NCBI GenBank assembly: GCA_021432635.1
Contig: MU270050.1
Location: 496,001 to 560,000, forward strand
Direction of reading: 5' to 3'
Length of the DNA: 64,000 nt
DNA from: Thozetella sp. PMI_491
Lineage: Eukaryota; Ascomycota; Sordariomycetes; Chaetosphaeriales; Chaetosphaeriaceae
The notes beneath the pieces are model-generated. The model was not told the DNA's origin and made no database searches. It saw nothing but the letters and a program-made list of their open reading frames with translations. Below, in pieces: positions 1 to 11,075 of this stretch. How positions within the stretch are numbered: position 1 is the first letter of the stretch; each line of letters begins with the position of its first letter. Position numbers and translations under genes: made by a program.

Positions 1-273
1 CCGTCATTGCCGACCAAACCAGCCCAGGATAATTACAAGCAGACAATTCTAGATCATAACAGACTACAGCCGAAGGATCACTCACCAAGAAAAAAATTGG
101 GTTTCAAAGAGCCACCATACATCGGAGCTGGCAAACGTTTCTATCCAAACAGACGCACATAGGACTCCCTCTCCCCTCTTAGTAGCCGGGTAGAGCGTCT
201 TAGGCTGACATACGTTTCAATTGACTAGGTGTTTTTGAATTAGCATAGAGTGAAAAAGAATGGATGAAAAGGC

Positions 274-2457
274 TTACCCCTTGTATCGTAGATAGTTCAT
301 TTTGTCGTTGATAACCTCGGCGACTGATTCCCCTCGGCCCAGCACATCAGCCGGGTCCTCACCCAGAAACTGGCGAGCCCAAAGCCAGAATGCTCTTTCG
401 TAATCCTGCTCCCGTAAATTTCGGCATAGTGACTTTTCTTCGGACCTATACGCCGAAAGGAGACGCAAAGGCGCGCCATCAGGAATGCCTTTTGGGGTTT
501 CATTGGCAATCCTTGCAAAGGACCGCCTGTCGTAGCTTCTGTTGACAAGCCAGAGGTAGAAGTTTGCAACGGAGTCCAAGATTATGCAAGAATCCCAGCA
601 ATTTGACTTGTTGTAGAGTGGGTGGGCTGGGTGCGGAACATAGGCCACGATTTGAATTGAACCTCCAGGGCGGATTTGAAGAATCATGTCGAGCTCCACC
701 AAAGGCGCGATACTGAATTGCAGGTGGCAATTTTCCCTTGCTATACCACGATGGAATTTCTGGGGACAGGATCCAAAGACAAGGAGAAGGTGGAACGGCA
801 AAAGCTCTAGGAGGTCGGCTGTGAGGCTGTCATGGAGGAGTCGTACTGCCGGCGGCCACTTCCCCGCCGGGCAACCCCTATTCTGTCGTCCTGGGCGTGC
901 CGCCCGCCAATGAAGGTCAAAGTAGAATACGAACTGCGGGGAGAACCCCTTTGCTTGTAGAGCGCAGATGGTCTGGTTGTTTTCATCCCAAAACTGTTCG
1001 ATTCGGCCATCCTTGGTCTGGCAGTGCATCAGTAAGCAAATCTCGGCATCAGGCGGGCCGGACGGTGCCGCAAGGCGACTTGGAGACTCTCTGTTTAAAC
1101 GGGGTTCTTCATCATAAAAGCGCCGGATTCGTTGGTCTGCCAACTGGCGAAGGTGTGTCTGGGCGTTGATAGTTCTGGGCGGTTGCCGAAGCCCCGACAC
1201 AAGTCCTTCAACCTCGAAAGCGGTTAGACTTTTGGAGGCGGCCTCTGAAAATAAGGCTAAAAAACGCTCTGGAGAAATTGCAGTAGAATCATCATGATTG
1301 TTGTCGCCAACACCGCCCATGTCTCCACCGCGGTTCTTACGATGGTGCCATAAGGCTTGTGCGATGGCCCTAGCCTGCGACTTCTTTGAAGAAACGGCTC
1401 GTGAGTGCAACAGATCATAAACGGCTGCGCCGCAAGTGTCTGGATTGGTTTCTTCGTGGCCTGCATTGCTCTCCTGGGCCCGCTGGGTTGCAGACCGTGC
1501 GAAAGGGCCCATGATGCTTTTGGTTTGTTTGCCAGCTTGCCTTTCCCGACCTATCTGGCCATGTAGGGTCTCGCCGTGCTGCAACAGAGACGCCTTCAGA
1601 GGGCCAGCTGGGATTGGTAGCCGGAGGGCTCTGTCGTTCGCACTGCAGACCGTCTGGTGGTGATCCCGTTCTGGCGGCGATTCAAACGTTCTCCAGCATT
1701 TCTGAGATCGAAATGGCTTACAAGATTTCTGGTGCTCATTCCTCTTGTATGGATTGGAGAAGGCTTGATGGCATCGAGAACAGGGGTGTTTATTCCTATC
1801 CGGCCACCGAACCCCACACGTCGACATGTGTATACCATCTCGGGCATATTTGGTAGGATAGGCCCTGCCGCATTTCTTGCACCGAAAGGCATTCTTGTCG
1901 CTTGGTGGATGCTGCAGCCTTTCGTGGCTTCGATATTCTGCCAAGGTCTCAAACGTTTCCCAGCATCGGTCGCAAACAACAGGGTCGAAGAAAAGGACGG
2001 CATCTGGGTGGAGTCCACCACAGCCGTTCTTGATATGTAGCTCCTTTTGTCTGAGCCTAGCGAAGGAGCCCCCGCAGGTCGGGCAGCTATACTTATGCTC
2101 TGCATTTCTTCCGATGCAGTTATTGACGTGCTTGCTTATCGTGCCTTTCTTGTTCACAATCCAAGTTCCACATTGGGCGCATTGGGCCAGTTGTCTTGCC
2201 TCTCCAGGACGCGATGGGCAGTCATGGGCTGCGGCTTGTTCTTGTGAAAACAAAGGTTTCAGGCAGTACTGGCAGGCCGCCATGGGCTCATTGGCTGAAA
2301 GACCGGGACAGTCATGCACCTCCGGCGCCGATAGCTCCTCCCCAGCAAACCATTCGCGACATTGCGCGCACTGCGTTTTCCCTCGCGCTACTGCGCGGTT
2401 CCAGGGCCGAAATTGGCGCGCGCTTTCGTCGCATTGAACCCCCGGAATCTCCATCAT
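274..2457 (-). CDS. Multi-C2H2/C2HC zinc-finger protein, 727 aa
   Basis: A single uninterrupted frame of 727 codons. The N-terminal third (about residues 60-260) holds at least six CxxC...H/C modules, for example CQYC, CAQC, CPTC, CDRC, CKKC and CSRC, each followed 12-18 residues later by paired His/Cys, as in C2H2 or C2HC fingers. The middle (about 290-430) is polar and low in hydrophobic residues. The C-terminal 300 residues look globular (many aromatic and Leu residues) but I recognise no named domain. Finger arrays of this kind usually bind nucleic acid, so a nuclear DNA-binding role is inferred only. Two adjacent Met codons (2457 and 2454) make the exact start uncertain. No intron is needed. 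The window edge is 273 bases downstream and the next gene is 3 kb upstream, so no operon-like partner is suggested. Confidence 0.75.
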   Translation of the reverse strand: MMEIPGVQCDESARQFRPWNRAVARGKTQCAQCREWFAGEELSAPEVHDCPGLSANEPMAACQYCLKPLFSQEQAAAHDCPSRPGEARQLAQCAQCGTWIVNKKGTISKHVNNCIGRNAEHKYSCPTCGGSFARLRQKELHIKNGCGGLHPDAVLFFDPVVCDRCWETFETLAEYRSHERLQHPPSDKNAFRCKKCGRAYPTKYARDGIHMSTCGVRWPDRNKHPCSRCHQAFSNPYKRNEHQKSCKPFRSQKCWRTFESPPERDHHQTVCSANDRALRLPIPAGPLKASLLQHGETLHGQIGRERQAGKQTKSIMGPFARSATQRAQESNAGHEETNPDTCGAAVYDLLHSRAVSSKKSQARAIAQALWHHRKNRGGDMGGVGDNNHDDSTAISPERFLALFSEAASKSLTAFEVEGLVSGLRQPPRTINAQTHLRQLADQRIRRFYDEEPRLNRESPSRLAAPSGPPDAEICLLMHCQTKDGRIEQFWDENNQTICALQAKGFSPQFVFYFDLHWRAARPGRQNRGCPAGKWPPAVRLLHDSLTADLLELLPFHLLLVFGSCPQKFHRGIARENCHLQFSIAPLVELDMILQIRPGGSIQIVAYVPHPAHPLYNKSNCWDSCIILDSVANFYLWLVNRSYDRRSFARIANETPKGIPDGAPLRLLSAYRSEEKSLCRNLREQDYERAFWLWARQFLGEDPADVLGRGESVAEVINDKMNYLRYKG

Positions 2458-3671
2458 TTGGCTTAGAGCCTAAGCTTTGGATCTCAAAAAATTGCGGAGT
2501 TAAAGTAGATACCTGCACCCTGTCAGAGCCTTGATGTCCTATCCTACGGATGAGCCGGATGAGTTCTGGAGGAAGGGCAGGTTATTATAAACGTAGTAGC
2601 GGCGATAAGAGTCTCGACTAAAAATGTCGATATGGGTCGAGTTAGAGACAGAGGACAGAGATTTCGGATCCTTTCCTTTCACCAGCAGGCGGTATGCTAG
2701 ATGTTACAAAGACTGGAAGACACCTACCAGACGGACTAGGCGGAAGAGATGGGATACCTGAGTAGATACTAATACTTTTTCATAGCCCCATCCTGGCAAG
2801 TCCCGTGTGCAGGATCGCGGTTGTAGCTTTTCAGTTACCCGGCAGCACGGCCAACCCGAATTTGCTCGAAATATTAATCCCACATCCATAAAGAAAGCCA
2901 AGCCACCAAACTGAAAGAACCATGTCATCACTTCTGTGCTAAAATACGGCTACCTGCTCCCGAAAAAGATTTCACAAACCAAGGGTAAGCAGCCAAAAGT
3001 TCGAGGTCGGACCGGCTCCACACAACTTTGACTTCCAAAAATTACCTTCTTTTCAAAGGCACCTCGTAGTTAAACTCCATGGCAGACTTAGGAAAATGGC
3101 GAGCTTTCTTCTACATAGCTCAGCTATGTCTTGTCCAAGGTTCAAATCTTAACCTGCCCTTTCGCCTGACGTTGACGGTTCAGGTATGCTTTGGTAGAAC
3201 TTTTGGAAGCGGAACAAAATGTATTTTTTTTGCGAGTTGGTCAAATTCTGAACATTGTACGAAGGGGGTACCTTCCTGTACGGATAGGTATCTACGGGGT
3301 CCAACTAGGGGATGACTGACTCGTGGGACGCCACAGGAGACGCTAGACATAATGAAACGACATGGTGGAAGCCGACCGGGAACCCACAGTGTCACGGGTC
3401 CCGTGGCATGCTCCCCAATCCGATGAGGGTAGGTGGTAATTTTCTCAAGAAGTTGAAGCGGGTATAGTGAATAGCAGGTTGAAGCGAAACTAGCTGAGAG
3501 TATTAAGTGGCAATCTAATATTTAGGATATCAAGGAGCAAGAGAAATCGACGAGAACTAAGTTTTGCACTGTTGGATTTTCTTATATTCCCGGCGGCACA
3601 GCCTAATAGAGCTAGGCCACTTTATGGAATAGCTAGCTTAGTATTTAAAGCCGCTAACGAGTCATATACAT

Positions 3672-3999
3672 TGTGTATTCGCCCACGGGGGGAGTCCCCC
3701 TGACCGGTCGGAAGCGGAAGGAGGGCTTCCGACGGGGACCCCCTGCCGTGGATAGATAGCCAGCTCTCCAACCACGTAGCTCTTTCCTCCAATCAACCAC
3801 CTTCCAGATCTAGATCCTACTGCTCCAATTGGCACTCGTACAACTTACTGTACGGTGGTGCTCTGAGCGGTAACTGGCTGGAAGGACAACGTGCTACAGT
3901 TATTACCGTTAAAAGCGGCGGTGTTTACCTGCCGAATCTGGCGGTTTAAACTGTGTATATAAGTATATGGGAGTAATATCTACGACTTTAGTCTATACA
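3672..3999. mobile_element. Possible decayed LTR (solo LTR-like)
   Basis: The segment begins TGTGTAT and ends near CTATACA, which is compatible with TG...CA-type LTR ends. It contains the long hairpin at 3682-3752 and a TATA-like TATATAAG run near its 3-prime end. No matching target-site duplication is visible and no internal retroelement coding region adjoins it. This is a weak call made from end motifs and context only. Confidence 0.25.
3682..3752. repeat. 71-base imperfect GC-rich hairpin
   Basis: The inner arms GTCGGAAGC (3707-3715) and GCTTCCGAC (3725-3733) pair perfectly around a 9-base loop. The flanks continue imperfectly (CCACGG...GTCCCC on the left, GGGGACCCC...CCGTGG on the right). 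The strength of the fold stands out from the AT-rich surroundings. Confidence 0.7.
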
Positions 4000-5482
4000 A
4001 TCTTACCATAAGGAGAGGCTTCCAAGTACTAGATAATTAATATTATATAATAGACACTACTTTTAAAGGCTATAATAGTATTATAACACCTTTGAAAAAT
4101 GTTAGATATTATCTAGAGGACTAGTAAGTATTAGAGAATCTACTAGAGATATATAAAGAGCTATATAACTTATATTATATATGTTTACATGCTATTATTA
4201 AGAGAGTATTGAGCTGGGGGTAGTCAGTGGATTTTTTTCTTTTCGCCCGGCGTGGCCCTGGTATTGGAGGACCTGAGTGGTGGATCTAGACCCTGGTCTG
4301 ATCGGGCCATACTAGCTCGATTTGTATAAGTAGCTAAGGAACCCTCATCTCGAGATCCATCATGAATCATCCATCCATTAATCGAGCAATCAACTTCTTA
4401 CATTCGTTTCCCTAGACAAGATCAACCACAAGACCACTCTGTACGACCATTACGGGGCTTCGCCCCATTCCTACGTGTTCATCTTGCTCTGGTCAGAGCC
4501 CAGCACTCGTTGGATCTCGCATTGGCATGCCCTCTTCCACGTACCACTAGACTTCTGCTTCAACGGCCCTACCTACGAGCTGGATCGCAAGGTCGTGGTA
4601 TTGGTTCCGCGCTGTGGCTACTAGGCTACGGAGTGTATGGTGGTGGTGTTGTGTGTGGGTTGTTCCGCAGGTGCTCTGCTTCCTGCTCCCCGTTCTCAAT
4701 AGTATAGCGGCTATAATCGTATTTTCATCTATCAGATCAACAGCAATATCTATACTAGACTCATAAAGTAAGGGGTAAAACACTATACAAAAGATCGTGA
4801 GATTGACGGCAATAAGTATTAAATCGCGTCGTTCTTTATGATCTGGGCCAGTCCAACCGCTAATATGGCTGAGGGATGCTTCCCCGAGGTAAATATATAT
4901 GGAATAGCGCCTACAAGGGCCCGAATGGTACATCGGACCTCCCTGGCCATAATTATGCAGCCCCACATGTATCTCAGCACAGCGGCCAGCACAGCACAGC
5001 GGTTTGTGGATCACACCCTTAGTGCCTTAGAAGCATAGTGATGAGGTAAAGTTCTCGTGAAGCGAGAGCTCGCGAGCTCAACAAAATCCCGTTTTGGATT
5101 TTGTGGACCGAAATACAACAATGAGTAACGTATAACTAATAAGTTAAAGTCAAATGCAAATGCAGTCCAAATGAATCCCAAAGTTCACCACATATCTGCC
5201 CGAGTAGCATAACGCCACCATCTCTGCACGTGACATCCATCGCCTGCCTAGGTAATTTCCCGCGAACCATCTCGGCCTGGGCGATAAGCCGGGCATTATT
5301 TACTCCGACCTACCCCATCTCAGTATTTAACTAGAAGCCTCCCCGTCCCCTTACAACAGAAGATAAATACGGCCATACTGGCATTAATAAAGGAAACCCC
5401 TGTCCAGCTTGCGCCAAATAAGGTGGAGACACGAGTTTGTTCCGAAAAGTCCGGAAACATTCAACACGGTAACAAGTCAAAA

Positions 5483-6116
5483 ATGAAGGCACAGTTGAAG
5501 ACGGGGTTGAGAATGCTCTTGGCGCTGGCGCTGTTTAGATCTACGCTTGCCCTGATGCAGCAAAAAGTTCTGATGGGCGATGTCGAAAAGCTCAAAGTGG
5601 CCGGTAGTAACCCTTTCTACTACTGCAATGATCCGGACCAATACACGCTGCAGATAGCTTATATCGACATCACGCCCCCGGATCCTGTCGAATGGAGACC
5701 GTAAGTTCCTGCGCCTTCAATCCCCCCCTCCCCCCTCCACAGACTGCTCGCTGCTCCTGGGCTTAGCTCAGCTGATCGTCTCCGGCAGCCTTCAAAACAT
5801 TACTATCGAGATCGACGGCCACAACCAGCAAATTATCGAGGATGAAGCCGAGGTAGATATCAGTATCATGCAAGGGAGCCCTGATGGTGACTGGAGGAGG
5901 GTAGCATCCAAGCGTCTTGATATCTGCAAGGTTCTCAAGACGCTCTTCGATGAGGACTGCCCTGTTCGTTCGGGCGTCTCGACTGAGATTCGGAACTTCA
6001 CCATTCCACCCAATATACGTCAGGGGACCTATCACCTCGTCATAGATGGTCACACGAGGTTTGAAGAGCGAATTACCTGTGTGCACGCACTTATCCCTTT
6101 CATGGTGTCGTCCTAG
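5483..6116 (+). CDS. Secreted ML-domain (NPC2 / PG-PI transfer-like) protein
   Basis: Two exons, join(5483..5700,5789..6116); donor GTAAGT, acceptor GGCAG, 88-base intron, frame restored exactly. The product is 181 aa. A hydrophobic N-terminus (LLALALF...TLA) is a signal peptide, which favours the ATG at 5483 over the upstream in-frame one at 5423. The rest follows the ML (MD-2-related lipid-recognition) pattern of fungal phosphatidylglycerol/phosphatidylinositol transfer proteins and NPC2: a Cys in FYYCND, the PPDPVEW turn, VDISIMQG, LDICK, a CPV motif and a final ITCVHA strand, giving the usual cysteine set. Known ML proteins bind sterols or phospholipids in the vacuolar lumen or outside the cell; the ligand here is unknown. 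Length and cysteines fit a functional copy. Confidence 0.82.
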
Positions 6117-6319
6117 TTTCTATAGGCTAAGAGGTGAGATTCTTCTGTTTCAGGATTGTATTCTGTTCTACCCGGAAAGTAGAAGAGGTTAGAGGTGTCG
6201 AAGAACATGGATATATCGACTTTGTGTACAACAGATCCATATGCATTGATCCTATGAACAAGACTCTATTAAGCTGCCTTTGACTCCTTCTGGGTGGTGA
6301 AGCTCTCAGGCCGATTGGT

Positions 6320-7534
6320 TCAAGGGAGCAGCTTATCCCAGCGTCTGTCGACGGGCTTGAACAAGACGCAATCATCTCCCCACGTTTCGTTGAACTGCAA
6401 AACCTCTATGCCCCTTGCAGAGGCAACGTCCAGCAGGTTCCGACAAGCAGCTCTCGCCGCCTCTAGATCTTCCTCCCTAACCTCGTCAGGGCTACTCGTG
6501 TCCGCACCTAGGTCGAGAACAAAGCTCATGCCTTTAAGTGAGGGCAAGAAGTTCAAATCCTTGAATGCTGATACCCAGCCTTCGAGACCTTGAGCCAGAG
6601 CGGTGGGTCCACGAAAATGGAATGTCTCCAGATTCCGAGGAAGGCGTTTGTGCAGAGATGCCAAGAGGTCCTTTTCACCTCCTGCTTCACCCCCATCCTG
6701 CTCATTCTTTTCAGTGCCCCGCCAGCTGTTTCCCATGCTTAATTTGAGACATTTCAGATTTTTCATCCTCGGCAGAATCATCAGAGGAAGGTCGCGCGCC
6801 AAAGCTGTCATATCGAAGCCCATCGTAGAGCGCAGATTTAGGTGCTCGAGGCCCAGTACAATATTAGGGTGTGCAAACGTAAGCCGAGCAAATGTCTCTA
6901 TCGCATCGTTCTCCAGGATCTCCAGAGTTTTCAACCTAGACGTCGGTTTGTTCGGGGCGATGCGGAGAATTTCGTCGAGTTCCTCCCCAATAGTCTCATC
7001 CTCGCCTTGCTCTTCTAAGTGATTTGATAATGTCACTAGGTCGGCGGTACTTGATGCCTCGAATGTCAACCCGCACGTAAGTTCGAGCACCAAATGTTCA
7101 ACTCGGCCTTCGACAATTGCTGGTGTGGTAACAAGCTCCGCGGTAGCACTTGAAACTACCAGCAACTCCAGCGGCCATGTGAGCGGAAAGCTCTCGTCTA
7201 TCCATCTCTCCTCAAATCCAGAATTGACGTTTAGTTTGCGCACGCATCGGAAATGCCCTTCTAAGGCTCTCCATTCTTCATCTGTAGGCGTATCTCCATC
7301 TATTTCAAGGACCACTGCGTCGCGATCGAGCGGTGCGATTGCCTTCGCGAAATCGGCAAGGCGGCGTCTAAAAGTCACATTCTCGTCCTCAATTTCATCC
7401 TCTGTCTCTGGCTCAGATGCCGCGTTCAATTCGTTCATGTCGATCAATGCGGTGGGTGGTAGGCGACTGGGGTCTACGCTGCTGTTCATGACCGCGGCAA
7501 GCCATGCTGGCGGCTTCGTTGTTGTTGTCATCAT
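6320..7534 (-). CDS. Acidic hypothetical protein, possibly leucine-rich
   Basis: Single-exon frame of 404 aa from the Met at 7534; the frame stays open to 7591, but the MMTTTT start fits better. An acidic stretch (SEPETEDEIEDEN) lies near residue 40. The remainder has repeated Leu-rich segments such as LELLVVSS, LKTLEIL, LEHLNLRS and LKCLKLSM at roughly 25-30 residue spacing, reminiscent of the irregular LRRs of fungal F-box/LRR-like proteins, although no F-box is visible. It lies between the two small ML-like genes and is convergent with the 5.5 kb gene. I do not recognise the family; a protein-interaction role is a guess. Confidence 0.6.
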   Translation of the reverse strand: MMTTTTKPPAWLAAVMNSSVDPSRLPPTALIDMNELNAASEPETEDEIEDENVTFRRRLADFAKAIAPLDRDAVVLEIDGDTPTDEEWRALEGHFRCVRKLNVNSGFEERWIDESFPLTWPLELLVVSSATAELVTTPAIVEGRVEHLVLELTCGLTFEASSTADLVTLSNHLEEQGEDETIGEELDEILRIAPNKPTSRLKTLEILENDAIETFARLTFAHPNIVLGLEHLNLRSTMGFDMTALARDLPLMILPRMKNLKCLKLSMGNSWRGTEKNEQDGGEAGGEKDLLASLHKRLPRNLETFHFRGPTALAQGLEGWVSAFKDLNFLPSLKGMSFVLDLGADTSSPDEVREEDLEAARAACRNLLDVASARGIEVLQFNETWGDDCVLFKPVDRRWDKLLP

Positions 7535-8174
7535 CCTGTGGTAACCTCTTGGTGGCTCAGTCCAGGAGGAGCACGGTTGAATGATATACAATCGGTGCGT
7601 TGCTTCTAGGGCACGGCCCGATCTTTTTATTCCCGGCAGGCGCCAGTAATGCGATATAGGTAAGGTAGCAGTGAGTCACCCCGAAACCGTTGGCTCCATC
7701 CCAAGCAGATCAGAGCTACTAGGCACTTGGTGCAGCTGCGTCTCCATTTACTGGGTGCAGGTTAATACTAGGGATCCTCGCTATTCCGTCGTCCACGCAT
7801 ATTACTCAGACCGAGCTTGTCGGCATTGCTGTGCTGGTGATATGGGCCTCCTGTATATAGGCACTACTTTAGATGCTGTCAATGTTAGTAAGCTGAAGGA
7901 ATAACTAACTGGAGTGCGTGGCTGTTTCATAGCGCAGGTGGCGCAGTTAGCTCGCTTAATGCACACCCGGCGCGGCGGCTCAGTCCTTCCTCCAGGCATC
8001 AGCATTGCCCTTGTCGGCGACTTCAAGAATTCTACGCGTTCTCATAGCCTACTTCTACGTAGTACAGTATCCTTGGGAAACTTCTTCAACAACTTTGGAG
8101 CCTCCGTCTTGTGCTTAATGCGTATCTCTCTGAGTTGCATTGATCGATACTTTGAGTGACAGATCTGGGCCCAA

Positions 8175-8815
8175 ATGATCATCAACACCCCGACTGAGCC
8201 AGAGGTGACGTCCAAGGTGCCTGGAAATAACAATGCCATTTACGGCCCGGTGCCCGAACGAGATCAAATCTTTCGGATTGAGTTTCTCGAGATAGCTCCA
8301 TTGCCAATACCGGTGTATGCCCCCTTATTCCATTCCCATCAGACTACACCTGCATACTTATCCTGTTTTACTCCAACCCCTGCCAAAGGAAATATGGAGC
8401 TTTTATTGATACATTTGCCAGCAACCGGATATTCTTCGTCTACCTTCGTGGTTGGATCCTTCCATCCAAGAGCTTAGACCTAGAGCGTAATGACGACCTT
8501 GACACCGCAACACTCAGCATATCCGCCTCTGCTGTTTTCCCGGACGGGGAATGTGAGGAGCCCAGAACCTATACCGTACCACTGCGTACCACAGCCTTCG
8601 CAGACACCGCCCATCTCTCTATCCGCGACGCCACCGGCACACACGTAGACTGCCTTACCGCTAGCGGAAACAACGACATCCTAACTGACTACTGGATCCC
8701 GGGTATGTTCTTGCGGACGGGCATGTGGACGTTCGAGGTAGTGGCGAAATTGGAGGATGGAACATGTCTATTCGCCGTTTCATTAACTCAATGGTTGGAG
8801 AAGCGGAGCTTGTAA
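8175..8815 (+). CDS. Small two-exon protein of unknown function, possibly ML-like
   Basis: join(8175..8314,8389..8815), 188 aa. The donor GTATGC and acceptor AAAG bound a 74-base intron and join the phase exactly (IPV-KYGAF). The second exon has no early ATG, so it is easily missed. The protein reads as one continuous domain: a DQIFRIEFLEIAP segment, FFVYLRGW, TATLSISASAV, TAHLSIRDATG, MFLRTGMWTFEV and LFAVSLTQWL. The order of strands, the phrase IEFLEIAP (compare IAYIDITPP in the 5.5 kb ML gene) and the WTFEV...D..LF ending resemble the ML pattern, but the cysteine set is not the ML one and no signal peptide is seen. A start further upstream is possible. The relationship to ML proteins is inference. 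Confidence 0.6.
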
Positions 8816-9119
8816 TGGCCTTGTGTTGGGAGGCTAAGCACATGCCAACTTCTACACGCACGAATCTGTCTGCGCTAGTCTTCGCCTATACATCGAAAAT
8901 AGCATCACGACCATGATTCTTGATTCGCATAAGATCAAGGTCTGTAGGCAAGAGAGATCTTTTCTTTTCCCCCTTGCTATACGCTGTGTAACAGAATGTG
9001 TCTGGAATTGGAAAGGACCAGTGAGGCCTACCTAGTGAGGCCTACCGCCAGCCTTGTCTCGCTGCCAGACAGCGGCGTCATACAGGGGACAGCCGATAAA
9101 TTGAGCAGATGTCTCCTTC

Positions 9120-10501
9120 TTGGAGGCGGCATTCTTTCCAACCCAGCTTTACCTGCCCTCGAATACTTTGGACAACTACCTCGGTACAGCTTCAGTGCCG
9201 TCCGGTACCATCATGCTGATCGCTATGATCCTCATTCCTCTCTCTCTTGCCACCATTTGGCTTAGCCGAGGCTTTTGGAAGCCCATTAGGAGTGAAAAAC
9301 AGAGGACACTCGCCCGTATCAATGAGGCTAGATCCATCATCAACTTCACTTTCGCTGGCCGCCTGGATCTTGATGCTCGACTCAGAATCCGCTCCCAGCC
9401 AAACCGTCGACTTGTTGAAGCCTTTGGCATCAACAACTCTTTCACAACAACCTCTGTAAAAACTCACATTTTGTTTCTAAAGATGGCCTCTGCCTCTATC
9501 TCGACGAGCAAATGGAAATGGCAGCCGCTTTTTGATCAGGCTCGACATCTTCTCAAGCATGAAATTAGCGAATGCGGAGCTTATTCCGACGGTCGTGTGG
9601 GCTTGGCTTCTTGTGTTCGACACCTGAGCCTCCGGATTGTGCTATCCGTTATATTTAAGATCGACCCCTTGGAACCATCGAAAGTACATATTTCAGCTAT
9701 CACAGAGGAGATCAATGACCAGTGGATTCGATCTAAAACCAGCAACCAAATCCTCAAATCGAAAGCGCTTTTTGCTTCCCTAAATAGTCTTAACTTGGGG
9801 CTTTCCAGCGATGACGTGGCAATGCCTCCGGAGATGGCTTTGGGAATTATACTTCCGGCATTCGAGACCCTCTGGCGGGTAGTATTGCTTACTTTTGTGA
9901 CGGCATTTCACCGACAATACAACCACAGTATTGAGGAGAGGCTGAAGGACATACCGGCTTGTCTAGGCGATTCATCTTCGGAAAAAGAATCTTTAAAGGT
10001 TGCTAAAGTGAGTTGCCGTGCTATTCTGTGTTTATCCCATTTGACTAGCACCCAAATTCGCCATCTCTACTTTATCTAACTCTACTCCATTCCATACAGG
10101 AAGGACTTCGCCTTTATCCATCCACCAAGAGAGTCTACCGAACCGATTCCACATCTTTTCGAGAGCTCAACGTCGCAGCCGACGTAGAGTGGTGCCACCG
10201 ATCCGACGAAATATGGGGCCCAGATTCTTTGTCCTTCCGACCGGACCGCTTCGACCATCTATCTGCCCTCCAGAAGAATTCCTATTTCCCGTTTGGGCTA
10301 CAGCCTCATGTATGCCCCGCAGTTGGCGGATTTGGGGAGCGGCTGATTACAATGCTGGTGGCGGCGCTTGGGCAAGAACTTTCGCACACGGTTGGGTCTA
10401 TTCGTTTCAACGATGCAGACCTAGACGGACGAGCCCAGCTACCACTTCCCACAGGCCGGGGGGATATGGAGAAGTGGGCCTTGTTCCTAAAGCCCCATTA
10501 G
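9120..10501 (+). CDS. Divergent cytochrome P450 (CPA heme-loop type)
   Basis: join(9120..10007,10100..10501); donor GTGAGT, acceptor TACAG, 92-base intron, phase 0. The product is 429 aa from 9120, or 398 aa from the Met at 9213, which places the membrane anchor (MLIAMILIPLSLATIW) at the N-terminus. Seen: an I-helix-like LPAFETLW, the K-helix EGLR (residues 297-300), FRPDRF and the heme loop FPFGLQPHVCPA with the proximal Cys at about 368. The usual Gly after Cys-x is Ala, as in a subset of divergent fungal P450s. The protein is short for the family (about 500 aa), mostly in the N-terminal half. ER-membrane heme-thiolate chemistry is expected but the substrate is unknown. Confidence 0.7.
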
Positions 10502-11075
10502 GAATATATTCGTGGATAACTAAGCTAGACATCCAAGGTGTAGTGAGCCGTCGCTACGTCTAGAGTATCTCCTCTCGCAATGAAATCTGGGGTAAGATTA
10601 TTGAAAAGAGAGAGTTATGGAAGATTGCTACATCATTATACGAGGTACGATAGATCCAATCGGCTTTTGCCCTCGCAGCAGACCCGACTGGCCTCCTGAC
10701 CTGCAAGCGCGACACCTCCGTCATTGGACGAATCGGATCAACATATCTATTTCGGCTACGGCTATCGCAATGGAATCAAAGGGTGATGCTACATAAATGG
10801 GAACATTTCCCGCTTGAGGGACGCAAACCTAATAACTACATTGCCGGATCGCCGATGTATAACAGTCGCGTAGGTTTTCTCTTTTGGGATGCCTACACCG
10901 CAGGATGCATTCCCTCAAACTTGGGCTGTCTACTTTTAAGGACCAATGATGCTTGGCTATCTAGTCTTAGAGGCGCTCATACCTAGTCTAGCGATCACTA
11001 GTGTTACAAAGAAGCACTGGCGCAGAGATCTTGCTGACCACCCAACCGGCGGACGCGGACGACTAGGAATGCTGT
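10502..11075. other. Intergenic, convergent P450 3-prime ends
   Basis: About 570 bases between the 3-prime ends of two convergent P450 genes. Short frames such as the one at 10783-10986 have no recognisable content. Nothing else was seen. Confidence 0.5.

Larger units (their letters stand above)
2458..5482. other. Gene-free, repeat-rich interval
   Basis: No convincing gene. It holds a 13-base palindrome at 3393-3405, a long GC-rich hairpin at 3682-3752, an AT-rich block at about 4015-4210 with RIP-like composition, and LTR-like sequence at about 4213-4720 containing a TATA-like segment and a compact hairpin (GGGGC...GCCCC) near 4453. Two short hairpins occur at about 5058-5107. Short open frames here have no protein-like features. 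Confidence 0.6.

Noticed and set aside
3100-3160. tRNA-like A/B boxes (TAGCTCAG and GGTTCAAATC)
   Set aside because: The boxes are only about 20 bases apart and no cloverleaf or acceptor stem can be drawn.
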